The notes below the pieces were generated by a model. It saw nothing but the letters and a program-made list of their open reading frames with translations, was not told the DNA's origin and did not search any database. Positions 1-9,755 of a stretch of 64,000 bases of DNA are shown piece after piece (positions within the stretch are counted from its first letter, which is position 1; each line of letters starts with the position of its first letter). This DNA is from Gammaproteobacteria bacterium (lineage in GTDB: Bacteria > Pseudomonadota > Gammaproteobacteria > Steroidobacterales > Woeseiaceae): the NCBI GenBank assembly GCA_009937615.1, contig JAACFB010000009.1, forward strand, positions 1 through 64,000, given 5' to 3'. The position numbers were made by a program, and so were the translations under genes.

Positions 1-185
1 TCTGCCGCATACAGAGACGCAGCGTTGCTGGCCGACATAGCCACCGCTACTTCTGAGCTTCCTGACCCGCCGCGTTAGAAACGCATGCTTGGCTGCCCGC
101 TCTGCCGCCGTTTGTTTCGGGCTTCCTGATCTTCCGCGTATTGAGACGCGGCATTGCCTGCTGACTCAGCCGCCGCCCGTTTTGA
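1..185 (-). repeat. Degenerate tandem hairpin repeat, 64-65 nt period
   Basis: Three diverged copies are visible, with hairpin centres near 13, 78 and 143. Each has a 5-6 bp stem (for example CCGCGT at 134-139 and ACGCGG at 146-151), a 5-6 nt loop, and a shared flank GCTTCCTGA on the plus strand. The stems pair better as minus-strand RNA: copy 1 needs G-U pairs that only exist on that strand. This fits transcription as the 3' end of the tad operon. The last unit runs into the 3' end of tadD, and the array appears to continue past the left edge. Function unknown. Confidence 0.6.
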
Positions 186-1104
186 GCTTCAGCTGCGCGA
201 GATTCTCTTCTGCTGCAGGGAAGTAGGTGGGTGAGAGCCGGATTGCCTGCTCGAGCAATGTCTCTGCCGTCGTGTAGTCGCCTTTTTGAATTGATGCCTC
301 GGCAACCTTGTTGAAAGCTTCGGCCTCCGGCAATACTTTTTCAAACGCTTCCACGGCGAGGTCGTAGCGACCCAGGCGCGCATATAGCGTGCCGAGATTC
401 ACCCAGGCCTGCTTGTGGCCATGCGTTTCGGCGGCCATCCGCAGGTCGATCTCGGCACCAAGGTACTTGTGCGCGAGCAGCTGTGAATAGCCGCGATTGT
501 TTAGGATGGCGCCTGAATTCGGATTCAACGCTAGCGCCTTGTCGTAATGGCCTATGGCGACGTCATGATTGCCGGCCCGATCTGCGAGCAGTCCCAGGCC
601 GTTATGTGCCTGCCACGAATCGGGGGCGATTTCTGCCGCGCGGGTAAGGTCGGCAAGCGCGCGTTCATTTTCCTCGTGAGCCAGATAGATGAGGCCCCGT
701 GCCTCCAGTACCTTGGCGTAGTCGGGCTTCGCATCCAGGGCCATCGTATAAGCGCGGGCAGCAAGTTCGTCGTTACCCTGGTACTGGTGGAGCAGACCGA
801 TTGCGGCAAGCAGATCGGCGTCCTTCGGGTCGAACTGCAGCGCCTTAACGTAGAAGAACAGGGCTTTGTCGATCTCGCCGGATTTTCGTGCCGTATCGGC
901 ACGCAGCAGCGCGTCCGCCTTGTTGGCTACCGGAAATTCCGTCGAAAAAATGAGGTCGCGGTCGGTGTCACGCAGTTCATCGTCGGCAAACGCGCCATTA
1001 GGGGTGGAAGGCGCGCTGGCGCAGCCCGCCGTAATCGCCGTAAACGCCAGCAAAATCAGCGTGTTATAGTAAGAATGTTGGCGCATCAAATTGGTCCATC
1101 TCAC
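166..1104 (-). CDS. tadD: TadD-like TPR lipoprotein of the Tad pilus
   Basis: Last gene of the tad operon. The N-terminus has a hydrophobic segment ending in the lipobox TAGC, followed by several tetratricopeptide repeats with typical spacing (motifs such as AKVLEARGLIYLAHEE and AILNNRGYSQLLAHKY). TadD proteins are outer-membrane-associated TPR lipoproteins needed for Flp pilus assembly, probably helping secretin assembly. The start is uncertain: a GTG at 1104 opens the frame, but an ATG at 1086 gives a compact 22-residue lipoprotein signal. The final codons overlap the hairpin-repeat array, so the C-terminal GGG tail may be repeat-derived. Confidence 0.85.
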   Translation of the reverse strand: MRWTNLMRQHSYYNTLILLAFTAITAGCASAPSTPNGAFADDELRDTDRDLIFSTEFPVANKADALLRADTARKSGEIDKALFFYVKALQFDPKDADLLAAIGLLHQYQGNDELAARAYTMALDAKPDYAKVLEARGLIYLAHEENERALADLTRAAEIAPDSWQAHNGLGLLADRAGNHDVAIGHYDKALALNPNSGAILNNRGYSQLLAHKYLGAEIDLRMAAETHGHKQAWVNLGTLYARLGRYDLAVEAFEKVLPEAEAFNKVAEASIQKGDYTTAETLLEQAIRLSPTYFPAAEENLAQLKLKTGGG

Positions 1105-1122
1105 CCAGATGGTTGAACTAGA

Positions 1123-2082
1123 TCACATCTGACTGAAAGCGTCCATGATGCGGATCACAGCCGGGCCGACCGCTACGACAAAGAACATCGGAAACATGCA
1201 CAGTACCAGTGGAAATATGAGTTTGGTGCCCATTTTCGCGGCCATTTCCTCGGCTTTCTGGGTACGCTTGTCACGAAACTCCTCGGAATAGACACGAAGC
1301 GCGTCTGCGACACCGGTGCCAAAGCGCATGGTTTGCACGAGCAGGCCGACAAGACCCCGAATATCCTCAAGCCCGGTGCGCTCGGCGAGGTTTTTCAGCG
1401 CCTGCTCCCGCGGTACACCGACCCGGACCTCCGCGTTGACGGTAGCCAACTCATAGGCGAGTTCCGGATGGCTGACGCCGAGTTCATCCGACACGCGTTG
1501 AAGCGCGGCGGCAAGTCCAAGGCCTGATTCAACGCAGACCACAAGCAGATCGAGCGCATCCGGGAATGCATTCGTCAGTGCCCGAGCTCTGCTTTCCACA
1601 AGTTTGTCGAGAACGTAGCTCGGTAAAATAAAGCCGATGCCGCCCGCGATCAACGAATAGACCAGGATCTTGTTTGACTCGATATCAGGCATCCAGTTGC
1701 CGGCCACGACAACCATCAGTGGCAACAGCAGGATTATCATGATCTTGATCAGGTAGAAGGCCTGCAGCGCGATCGGTGTTCGAAAGCCTGCGCGGTGCAG
1801 CTTGAGCATGACGGTATTACGCTCCAGCTCGTTCTGGGGCAGAACGAAGGCGGCAACCGGCCCGACCGCAGTCGCAACCTTCAAGACCAGGCGCTGCTCT
1901 TTGTGGGCCTTACCTGCTAACGTGTTGACTCGCCGGCGTAATGGATCAAAGTAATTGATTGCCAATACGGCGCCGCCTAATACCAATATAAAAACCGACA
2001 GCGCAGACAGCCATACCACCATCTGCCTCAGGATGATTGGATCATCTGAAGCGATTAATAGCTGATCGAGAATTGATTCCAT
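1123..2082 (-). CDS. tadC: Tad inner-membrane platform protein TadC (T2SSF family)
   Basis: A type II secretion F-domain protein of 319 residues. It has an N-terminal membrane segment, a central cytoplasmic F domain (DALDLLVVCVESGLGLAAAL, then a stretch rich in Glu and Arg ending LRVYSEEFRDKRTQKAEE), and C-terminal hydrophobic helices around LIFPLVLCMFPMFFVVAVGP. With TadB it forms the inner-membrane platform that couples the TadA motor to pilin extraction. It starts 3 nt after the tadB stop codon, so the pair is translationally linked. Length and order match the family. Confidence 0.92.
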   Translation of the reverse strand: MESILDQLLIASDDPIILRQMVVWLSALSVFILVLGGAVLAINYFDPLRRRVNTLAGKAHKEQRLVLKVATAVGPVAAFVLPQNELERNTVMLKLHRAGFRTPIALQAFYLIKIMIILLLPLMVVVAGNWMPDIESNKILVYSLIAGGIGFILPSYVLDKLVESRARALTNAFPDALDLLVVCVESGLGLAAALQRVSDELGVSHPELAYELATVNAEVRVGVPREQALKNLAERTGLEDIRGLVGLLVQTMRFGTGVADALRVYSEEFRDKRTQKAEEMAAKMGTKLIFPLVLCMFPMFFVVAVGPAVIRIMDAFSQM

Positions 2083-2085
2083 GCT

Positions 2086-3060
2086 CTACACCTGAACTCT
2101 GATGATGCGACGAATCCATATAATGCCTACGAAACCCGAGACACAGCCATAGATGATCGCGTTATGTCCACGCTCGTCTTCTATCAGCACAGGAAGGTAT
2201 TCCGGTGAGATCACCCACATTGCGGCAAACAGAACAAGCGGCACGAGCGCCAAAACCCACGCTGACATGCGGCCTTCCGCTGTCATCGTCTTTACCTTTC
2301 GCTGAAACCGGAATCGACCGCGAATGACTTTCGCAATTTGCTCAAGGACCTCGGCGAGGTTGCCACCAGTTTCCTTTTGCACGAGGATCGACGTGACGAG
2401 AGCCATCACCGTGACGCTGGGCACTCGGGCCAATAGACTGAGCATCGCGCGGCGAACATCGCTTCCGTAGCTGATGTCGTTGAACGTGGTTTCGAATTCT
2501 TTGGCAATTGGATCGTTTAGTTCTTCCGCTACCAGTTTCAGTGTCGAAGCGAAAGGATGCCCGGCTTTCAGGGCGCGTTTCATGATATCGATGCCATCGG
2601 GCAGCTGTTCTTCGAACCTCGCGATACGGGCGGCTCTGTCCTGGCGGATCTTCATGTACGGGATCGCGGCGAGCACAATCGTGATGAGGACGGTTACCAA
2701 CGGCATCCGTAATGCGGTCCAGCTTACATAGCAACCGGCCGCACCAAGTAGAATGCTGAGTAGGACCAGCCGATAAGCAAGAACTGTATGGCCTGATTGC
2801 TCTATCAGTTTGGCCAGCGATTCCATCGTGGAGAAGCTCTCGAGAAAGCGCTCCACCGGAGTGAGCTTCTTGAGATATTTCTTACGAAGAATCGACTGGT
2901 AAGATTGCTCTTCGTCATTCGCGTCAATGTCCTGGAGCCGCTTTTCAAGTCGCTTCCTGGCCTTGGCCGATTCCCCGAAGACGGGCACAACCATGCCCTG
3001 CATCAAAAGGAACACGGTAACAAAGATCAATAATACGAAAATTGTCGCTCCGCTCAGCAT
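2086..3060 (-). CDS. tadB: Tad inner-membrane platform protein TadB (T2SSF family)
   Basis: A 324-residue type II secretion F-domain protein. It opens with a transmembrane helix (ATIFVLLIFVTVFLLMQGM), then a charged cytoplasmic stretch, a second hydrophobic segment, the F domain (EQLPDGIDIMKRALKAGHPF) and two C-terminal helices. It partners TadC as the membrane platform for Flp pilus extrusion. A good ribosome site (GGGAGAAG) lies just upstream of the ATG. It is flanked by cpaF upstream and tadC downstream, the usual tad order. Confidence 0.92.
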   Translation of the reverse strand: MLSGATIFVLLIFVTVFLLMQGMVVPVFGESAKARKRLEKRLQDIDANDEEQSYQSILRKKYLKKLTPVERFLESFSTMESLAKLIEQSGHTVLAYRLVLLSILLGAAGCYVSWTALRMPLVTVLITIVLAAIPYMKIRQDRAARIARFEEQLPDGIDIMKRALKAGHPFASTLKLVAEELNDPIAKEFETTFNDISYGSDVRRAMLSLLARVPSVTVMALVTSILVQKETGGNLAEVLEQIAKVIRGRFRFQRKVKTMTAEGRMSAWVLALVPLVLFAAMWVISPEYLPVLIEDERGHNAIIYGCVSGFVGIIWIRRIIRVQV

Positions 3061-3086
3061 GTTCTTCTCCCTTGCGACCTAATTCT

Positions 3087-4424
<1,338 letters not shown>

Positions 4425-4427
4425 GTT

Positions 4428-5603
4428 TTATCTCCGAAACAGGCTGTGCAATGAGCGGGGCGAGCTGCTGCTGTCGCCTTCATTAGATCCGCCAATGCTC
4501 TGGTAGAAATCCTTGAGACCCTTGACGACCGATGCTTTGCGGGTTACCTCCGACAAAGGGACCCCCGCGTTTACGCTTTCCGCAGTCAGCCGATAGTGGT
4601 TCGGGATCTTGACGAGGTTGTCTACGTGCAGTGCATTTTCGATATCTTTAAGGAGGATCGCGGAGTCCTTTGAGTACCGATTAACGACTACATTCAGCCG
4701 CGATCTGTTGATGCCAAGCTCGTCTCGCATGATATGTAGCAATCGGGCGGTATCGTGCAAATGCGGAAAAGACTGCTGCATCACGATCGAAATGCGATCG
4801 GCATTTTCGAGTACTGCGGCACTCAGCAGGTCGACATGGCGGGGCAAATCGACAATAACAAAGTCATTGAAGGACTGGTAAACCTGCAGCATCGATATCA
4901 GCTGTTCAGGTGCTATATCGTTATTCAGATGTAACTTGTCCGTATTGCAGGACAACAGTCGCAGGCCGCTGTCATGTTTCGTCGTGAACGCCTCGGCTGA
5001 CATTTCGTCCATTTCGTCAACCGCCTGTATCGCCTCGAGCAAGTCTCGCTCAGGGGTCAGGTCAAGATAGCGGCACAGGCCGGCAAACTGAAAATCAAGA
5101 TCAACCAGGGTCACCTTGTGATTGTTGCTGGCAAGACCGTGGGCAACATTTGTCGCGAGAAAGGTTGCCCCTGACCCGCCTTTGCCGTTTATAAATACGT
5201 GCAGGCTGCCTGACTTACGGACATCGCTCTTTGTTTGTTCTTCGGCGATTTGGTCTATGAGTTCATTCACGTCCTGTTCGTTCAGTGGCAGCGTCAGGTA
5301 GTCACGGGCACCCGCTCGCATTGCCAGACGGATAGACGCGGGATCGTCTCCTGGTCCGAAAACGACAATCGCGGGGCGCTCGTCTGCGGGCGTGTCCGCA
5401 AGAGACTGGAGTTCTCCATAGCCCTGGATATCGCACAGCAAAAGGAGATCAGGCAATGTTGACAATCCATGCAGAGGATCAACATGACCGTTTGCTATGA
5501 CGCGGCCTTCGACTCGGCACAGTGAATTGCCAGCCAGCATGTCGACAGCTGTCTGAACCTCTTCACGAGATCGGCCGGATACTAAGACGTTCACTTTGGG
5601 CAT
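4428..5603 (-). CDS. cpaE: TadZ/CpaE-like localisation ATPase
   Basis: A 391-residue protein of the MinD/ParA-related TadZ/CpaE family, which positions the Tad machine at the pole or membrane. The N-terminal 130 residues form a receiver-like domain (LLLCDIQGYGEL, then RAGARDYLTLPLNEQDV). The C-terminal domain is ParA-like: NGKGGSGATFLATNVAHGL, then VTLVDLDFQFAGL and FVIVDLPRH. The deviant Walker A keeps the signature Lys (KGG) but has Ala where canonical MinD has the second Lys before Thr. This occurs in atypical TadZ proteins and may weaken ATP hydrolysis. A clear AGGAG site precedes the start. Confidence 0.9.
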   Translation of the reverse strand: MPKVNVLVSGRSREEVQTAVDMLAGNSLCRVEGRVIANGHVDPLHGLSTLPDLLLLCDIQGYGELQSLADTPADERPAIVVFGPGDDPASIRLAMRAGARDYLTLPLNEQDVNELIDQIAEEQTKSDVRKSGSLHVFINGKGGSGATFLATNVAHGLASNNHKVTLVDLDFQFAGLCRYLDLTPERDLLEAIQAVDEMDEMSAEAFTTKHDSGLRLLSCNTDKLHLNNDIAPEQLISMLQVYQSFNDFVIVDLPRHVDLLSAAVLENADRISIVMQQSFPHLHDTARLLHIMRDELGINRSRLNVVVNRYSKDSAILLKDIENALHVDNLVKIPNHYRLTAESVNAGVPLSEVTRKASVVKGLKDFYQSIGGSNEGDSSSSPRSLHSLFRR

Positions 5604-5619
5604 TCAATAACTCCTAACT

Positions 5620-6108
5620 TCAACAGGGCGTGACCGCGCCTTCCCGTGGTATACCGAGACTTTCGCGCGGCAGTATCGAGACAAACTGTGGCATCTGTAT
5701 GCTTGTGCCACCTCCAACAAAAGGCGCTATGATCGTGTGGGAATAATCGATGACGCGCGCCCGAACATAGCGAATCTCTCCGAATTGGATCGGGTCCGTC
5801 GGCGTCGTGACAACGCCGTTGTTATCATCAAGATAGTCGATAACGACATGCCCGGGAGTCAACCCGTTGACAAGCGGGCTGTCAGAAGCGTTTCCGGAAT
5901 TGTTGTAAATCGCCATCTGAGCAATCGCCGGGTCGTCGATCGGGCAAACGGCGGCCAGTCTTGCGCCACGCCGCGCAACGTCGTCGAGCATTGCATACAC
6001 GTAGTAACCGCGGCCGATTTCCAAGACACCGAAAATCATCGTCAACACAACGGCGGCAACGATTGCGAATTCGACGGTAGTGGTTCCTTTTTGACACCGG
6101 GTAATCAT
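5620..6108 (-). CDS. tadE: TadE-like minor pseudopilin (second copy)
   Basis: A 162-residue pseudopilin. The N-terminus KGTTTVEFAIVAAVVLTMIF is a TadE-type prepilin segment with the conserved Glu five residues into the hydrophobic stretch. The rest is a periplasmic domain with Cys residues and a C-terminal Cys. It is probably processed by the prepilin peptidase of this operon. It starts just after the stop of the neighbouring TadE-like gene, so the two pseudopilins are made together. Which copy corresponds to TadE and which to TadF cannot be decided by sequence alone. Confidence 0.85.
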   Translation of the reverse strand: MITRCQKGTTTVEFAIVAAVVLTMIFGVLEIGRGYYVYAMLDDVARRGARLAAVCPIDDPAIAQMAIYNNSGNASDSPLVNGLTPGHVVIDYLDDNNGVVTTPTDPIQFGEIRYVRARVIDYSHTIIAPFVGGGTSIQMPQFVSILPRESLGIPREGAVTPC

Positions 6109-6109
6109 G

Positions 6110-6577
6110 TCAAAGCGCCCGCATCGAAACCGTGGCCTGCAGATTCATCACCAGATTAATATCTGCGCCAATTCCAAGGGTAGGCAGGACATCGCCAAGT
6201 ATTCCCGAGTACGGATAGGTTGCCGTAACCTGTACGCGCTTGTTGCCGATATCGGTGACCTGCACATTTCCAGTGGTCAGCCCGGGCAGGATCGGACTGC
6301 CGGTGCCGGCAGCATTTCCGAAAACGACGAGATTCCGCGTGTCGCTGACTTTTTGAGCGGTCAGCACGATGATGCCGGTTGTGCCGAGCGCAGCATTCGA
6401 CGCCAGGTACCGGGCCCCGTTGCGCGCCGATTTCGACAGCGTGTTGTGATCGACGAAAGCGTGAGTCACCTCCGCTGTCAGGAGAATGAGAAACAAGAGC
6501 AGCGGCGTCATTATAACGGTCTCAACGAGAGCGACGCCGCGCTGCCGGCTGACGGTGTTGAGATTCAGCGTCATCAT
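6110..6577 (-). CDS. TadE-like minor pseudopilin (first copy)
   Basis: A 155-residue protein with the prepilin-like N-terminus QRGVALVETVIMTPLLLFLI, where the Glu after VALV is the conserved pseudopilin residue. A small, mostly beta, periplasmic domain follows, ending in LQATVSMRAL. The start codon overlaps the stop of the upstream tadG-like gene (ATGA), so translation is coupled. It is likely a TadE or TadF minor pilin needed for Flp pilus assembly. Confidence 0.82.
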   Translation of the reverse strand: MMTLNLNTVSRQRGVALVETVIMTPLLLFLILLTAEVTHAFVDHNTLSKSARNGARYLASNAALGTTGIIVLTAQKVSDTRNLVVFGNAAGTGSPILPGLTTGNVQVTDIGNKRVQVTATYPYSGILGDVLPTLGIGADINLVMNLQATVSMRAL

Positions 6578-7869
6578 CAGGAATCTCCTGAATCCGGATC
6601 TTTATAGAGCTGAATCAGGTATGGATCGGGGCCGGACATTGGATCCGGACCGGGGGTACCGTTGGCCGTGCAGCCCTCGATGAACTGACCGAAGATATGG
6701 GCTAGATTTCCCGCTTGTTCTACGGTCTGGAGAATGAAGTAGCAGCCAAAACCGACGACGTCGAGCGTGGACTGGCCGTTATCTTCGCCGTCGCAGCGCG
6801 CGATAGGAATGGTAAGCACCCGCCGCTCGTACTCGCCAGCCGGAGGGATGTTCGTAAGCTGAGCGGTTTGAATATTGAACAGATAGTCGTCCCAACTGAA
6901 GTCGATCGTCTCTGCGGTCACGAGATCCTGGGTATCCGTCCGTCTTATTCTGCATTCGTTGCTTGTGTCGCTCTTTCCATAAAACAGGCGCGATGACGGC
7001 TCGGCTGTCACAACGTCCGGCGGATACAGCGCTTCGGTCCCCTGCATGGCGCCTGTGTACACACCGAAGCGCGTATTCAATCCCATCACGGTCGGTCCGA
7101 CCGTATTGCCAGGCTCGGTCTCCACCGTCTGGTCAATAGTCGCACAGCTGTCGTAGGTGCCCGCAAGGTTCTCACGAACACATTTGCCACCCGCACCGCA
7201 ATCAAGCCTGATGAGCTGGAAGTTGCCTGGACCAACCTCAGGGTTTTCGGGGTCTGCGGGGCAGTTTGGATCGGACCCGGCTTTCAAAACCTCGAGCTGA
7301 TTAGGCTGAAAACCAAACAGATTGGTGTCTTCCGGATCCTTGGCGCAGGCGACCAAGGGAGCAATATTGCAGGCCCTCTTTATTGCAGGACTGGGACCCG
7401 CGACGGCGGATGCGCCTATGCCAATCTCGCTGATTCCGACTACCGCGGAAAGCGAGGTATCGATATCGTAATCGGTTGCGACAACCCGCACGTAAGGCCC
7501 GACACCGGTATTGATGAACGGATTGAGAGTTTCGGACCACTCGATTCTGATGGTTATCTCGCCAATATCATAGGCGGCGTTGAGCTCATGGTTACCAGCT
7601 CCATCGGCATTGATGCCGAAGATGCTGAGCGCCTCGGCATTGGCCGCAATAATATCGTTCGCCAGATCATATTCCTTGGCTGCCGCAAGCGCGGCAGCGT
7701 CGGTCGTGTTCTGCAGCCGTGTCTTGTTGGTGAGCGCATGGCTGGCATCCAGCGCCAGGCCCGCGACCGCCAGCATTGCCAAAAGGCCGATGGCGACCAA
7801 TGGCAATGCGACGCCCCGCTGCCTGTGACGACAGATTTTTCGATTAAAGTCCGTTGTTCTCGTAAGCAT
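6577..7869 (-). CDS. tadG: TadG-like pilus assembly protein
   Basis: A 430-residue protein with the TadG/TadE-like N-terminus QRGVALPLVAIGLLAMLAVA, followed by LALDASHALTNKTRLQNTTD and an Ala-rich run, typical of Tad-associated proteins that join an inner-membrane helix to a large periplasmic domain. The C-terminal 300 residues are Cys- and Pro-rich (for example GAGGKCVRENLAGTYDSC) with no recognised enzyme motif. It overlaps the next gene by 4 nt. TadG proteins are thought to act as membrane-anchored assembly or surface factors of the pilus. Confidence 0.82.
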   Translation of the reverse strand: MLTRTTDFNRKICRHRQRGVALPLVAIGLLAMLAVAGLALDASHALTNKTRLQNTTDAAALAAAKEYDLANDIIAANAEALSIFGINADGAGNHELNAAYDIGEITIRIEWSETLNPFINTGVGPYVRVVATDYDIDTSLSAVVGISEIGIGASAVAGPSPAIKRACNIAPLVACAKDPEDTNLFGFQPNQLEVLKAGSDPNCPADPENPEVGPGNFQLIRLDCGAGGKCVRENLAGTYDSCATIDQTVETEPGNTVGPTVMGLNTRFGVYTGAMQGTEALYPPDVVTAEPSSRLFYGKSDTSNECRIRRTDTQDLVTAETIDFSWDDYLFNIQTAQLTNIPPAGEYERRVLTIPIARCDGEDNGQSTLDVVGFGCYFILQTVEQAGNLAHIFGQFIEGCTANGTPGPDPMSGPDPYLIQLYKDPDSGDS

Positions 7870-7910
7870 TGTTTTTTCCAGGCAGTCTGCTAAATCACAG
7901 CTTTACCCCG

Positions 7911-8192
7911 TTAATTGCCGGCAATACCGAAGTCAATCGGCTTCTGGACCTGTTGCGAATTGGCAACATCGCCAGTATGTGCCTCGACAACGTTTTCCAG
8001 GCGATTTCCGTTACCGCCGGTTACCGCCTCCTTCTCCGGGTAGAGCGCCGCGCCTGAGTCATATATCTGGCTGGCGGTCACGGCGCGAACCGAATTTCCG
8101 AAGTCGCGCTCGGTCCCGGTTTGTGATGCACAGCCCGTTATAAGCGTAAATCCGAGCGCTAACGTTGCGGTAAGTCTCAATTTGCTATTCAT
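7911..8192 (-). CDS. Small Tad-associated lipoprotein
   Basis: A 93-residue lipoprotein: MNSKLRLTATLALGFTLITG with the lipobox ITGCAS. The mature part carries the segment ERDFGNSVRAVTASQIYDSG, a pattern I associate with small lipoproteins found beside the secretin in Tad loci. It occupies the position of CpaD/RcpB and may be an outer-membrane partner of the secretin. It is far shorter than CpaD, so it is not a clear homologue. A good ribosome site (AAGGAA) precedes the ATG. Confidence 0.75.
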   Translation of the reverse strand: MNSKLRLTATLALGFTLITGCASQTGTERDFGNSVRAVTASQIYDSGAALYPEKEAVTGGNGNRLENVVEAHTGDVANSQQVQKPIDFGIAGN

Positions 8193-8212
8193 TTTTCTAT
8201 TCCTTTATCCAA

Positions 8213-9718
8213 TTAGTCGCTGGATGCAGCGGATGCAGAGGAACTGCCTTCCGTACGGCCCATCAGAAACCAGCTCAGTTCACTAGGCTCGGCAAAGCCC
8301 TCAGTCGGGAGACGAATTTCCTCAGGACCTATAGGTTTCGCGAGATGCGGCGTAACCAGGATCAGCAATTCCGTTTCACCCTTGACGAATTCCTGGCTGC
8401 GAAACAGTGCGCCGATTCCAGGGATGCTGCCGAGGCCCGGGAACTTCGTCACGACCTCCCGGAGGTTCTCGTTGATGAGTCCCGCGATACCAATGGTCTG
8501 TCCGTCGGCGAGCTCAACCGTCGAAATCGCGCTGCGTTTCGTCAGTGACGGGATAACAAAGGACGAAGAGGAGTCGCTCGAACCGACGCCGACGGTATTG
8601 CCCGAGTTCAGTTCGCTGACGCTGATGTTAAGCTGCAGGTTGATACGGCCACTATCGAGTACAACAGGCAGGAATTTGACGCCTACGCCGAACTCTTTGA
8701 ACTCGATCGTCACGGCATCGCTATTTCCACCGCCACCAGGGACAGGAATCGGAAATTCCCCGCCCGAGAGGAACTCGGCAACCTGGCCGGTTTGTGTCGT
8801 CAAGGTCGGTTCCGCGAGAATCTTCGCAAGACCGTTTTCCTTGGCAGCGTCGAATGCCACGTTGAACATGGCCGTATTTGTCAACAAGCTAGCAAAGAAG
8901 CCCTTGTCGTCGATGGCCAAGTCGTTGGGCGCGAAGTCCGGCGGCGTAATGCCGCCAGGCCCGATTCCGTTGAAGAGCGGTCCGCCTCCGTCCGTAAGTG
9001 ATGAGCCGCCATTCGCGCCGCCCCAGTTCCAACGCGTGCTGTTCTGCACGATGGCATTGAATCGCACATCGAGTCGGCGTAATTCAGTGCGGGAGATCTC
9101 GGCGACTTTGACTTCCAGCATGACCTGCTGCACGCCGCCGACTGCCATCAGGTTAATCACTTCGCCGCCCGAGTCACTGTCCCCGCCACCGGAACCGCCT
9201 TGCTGGAACTCGGTAGTATCGACAGCGCTGAAGTGAGCGAAATAGCCGCGCGCAATCTTAAGTGCGGCGTCCATGTTGCTGACATTCGAGACGTTGCCGG
9301 ACAGGATGATGTTGCGCTGTGCCGAGTGCACTTCGATGCCTTCATTGGGAAGCAAATCGTGCAGCTTCTTCTTCAGCGACTGCAGGTCATGAGTTACCTC
9401 GACCTCAACCGTGTCGACCAGGCGGTCTTCGCGGTCCCAAAGCAGTACATTGGTCGTACCGAGGTCTTTACCCAGAACGTAGAGCTGAGTGGCTCTCAAG
9501 ATAAGGATGTCTGCGACATCGGGGTTACCAACCGAGACCCGTGTTGCCGGTGCATTGAGCGCGATCAGGCGGGACTTGTAGAGAGGCACATTCAGCGCCC
9601 GGGTCCGCATGTTCGTGCTGGATGCATCTGCGCCCTGTGCGACAGCCTGCTCAAAATGCAGCATGCAGACGCAGAGCAATCCTGCCAGTTTCCATTTCCA
9701 TTGGTTTGATTTGTTCAT
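8213..9718 (-). CDS. cpaC: Outer-membrane secretin CpaC/RcpA
   Basis: A 501-residue type II/III-family secretin forming the outer-membrane channel for the Flp pilus. It has a signal peptide ending in AVAQG, the pilus/secretin N-terminal domain (residues 35-110, LNAPATRVSVGNPDVADILI), a BON-like segment (residues 110-165), and the secretin core (residues 195-470) with EVKVAEISRTELRRLDVRF and the terminal ELLILVTPHLAKPIGPEE. A Gly-rich loop lies around residue 240. CpaB is encoded immediately upstream. Confidence 0.94.
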   Translation of the reverse strand: MNKSNQWKWKLAGLLCVCMLHFEQAVAQGADASSTNMRTRALNVPLYKSRLIALNAPATRVSVGNPDVADILILRATQLYVLGKDLGTTNVLLWDREDRLVDTVEVEVTHDLQSLKKKLHDLLPNEGIEVHSAQRNIILSGNVSNVSNMDAALKIARGYFAHFSAVDTTEFQQGGSGGGDSDSGGEVINLMAVGGVQQVMLEVKVAEISRTELRRLDVRFNAIVQNSTRWNWGGANGGSSLTDGGGPLFNGIGPGGITPPDFAPNDLAIDDKGFFASLLTNTAMFNVAFDAAKENGLAKILAEPTLTTQTGQVAEFLSGGEFPIPVPGGGGNSDAVTIEFKEFGVGVKFLPVVLDSGRINLQLNISVSELNSGNTVGVGSSDSSSSFVIPSLTKRSAISTVELADGQTIGIAGLINENLREVVTKFPGLGSIPGIGALFRSQEFVKGETELLILVTPHLAKPIGPEEIRLPTEGFAEPSELSWFLMGRTEGSSSASAASSD

Positions 9719-9755
9719 GACTTTGTTCCTTCAGAGGTCACTTGCCGGGCAGTGA

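Noticed and set aside
1-185. A CRISPR array
   Set aside because: The units are diverged along their whole length, with no identical repeats separated by unrelated spacers.
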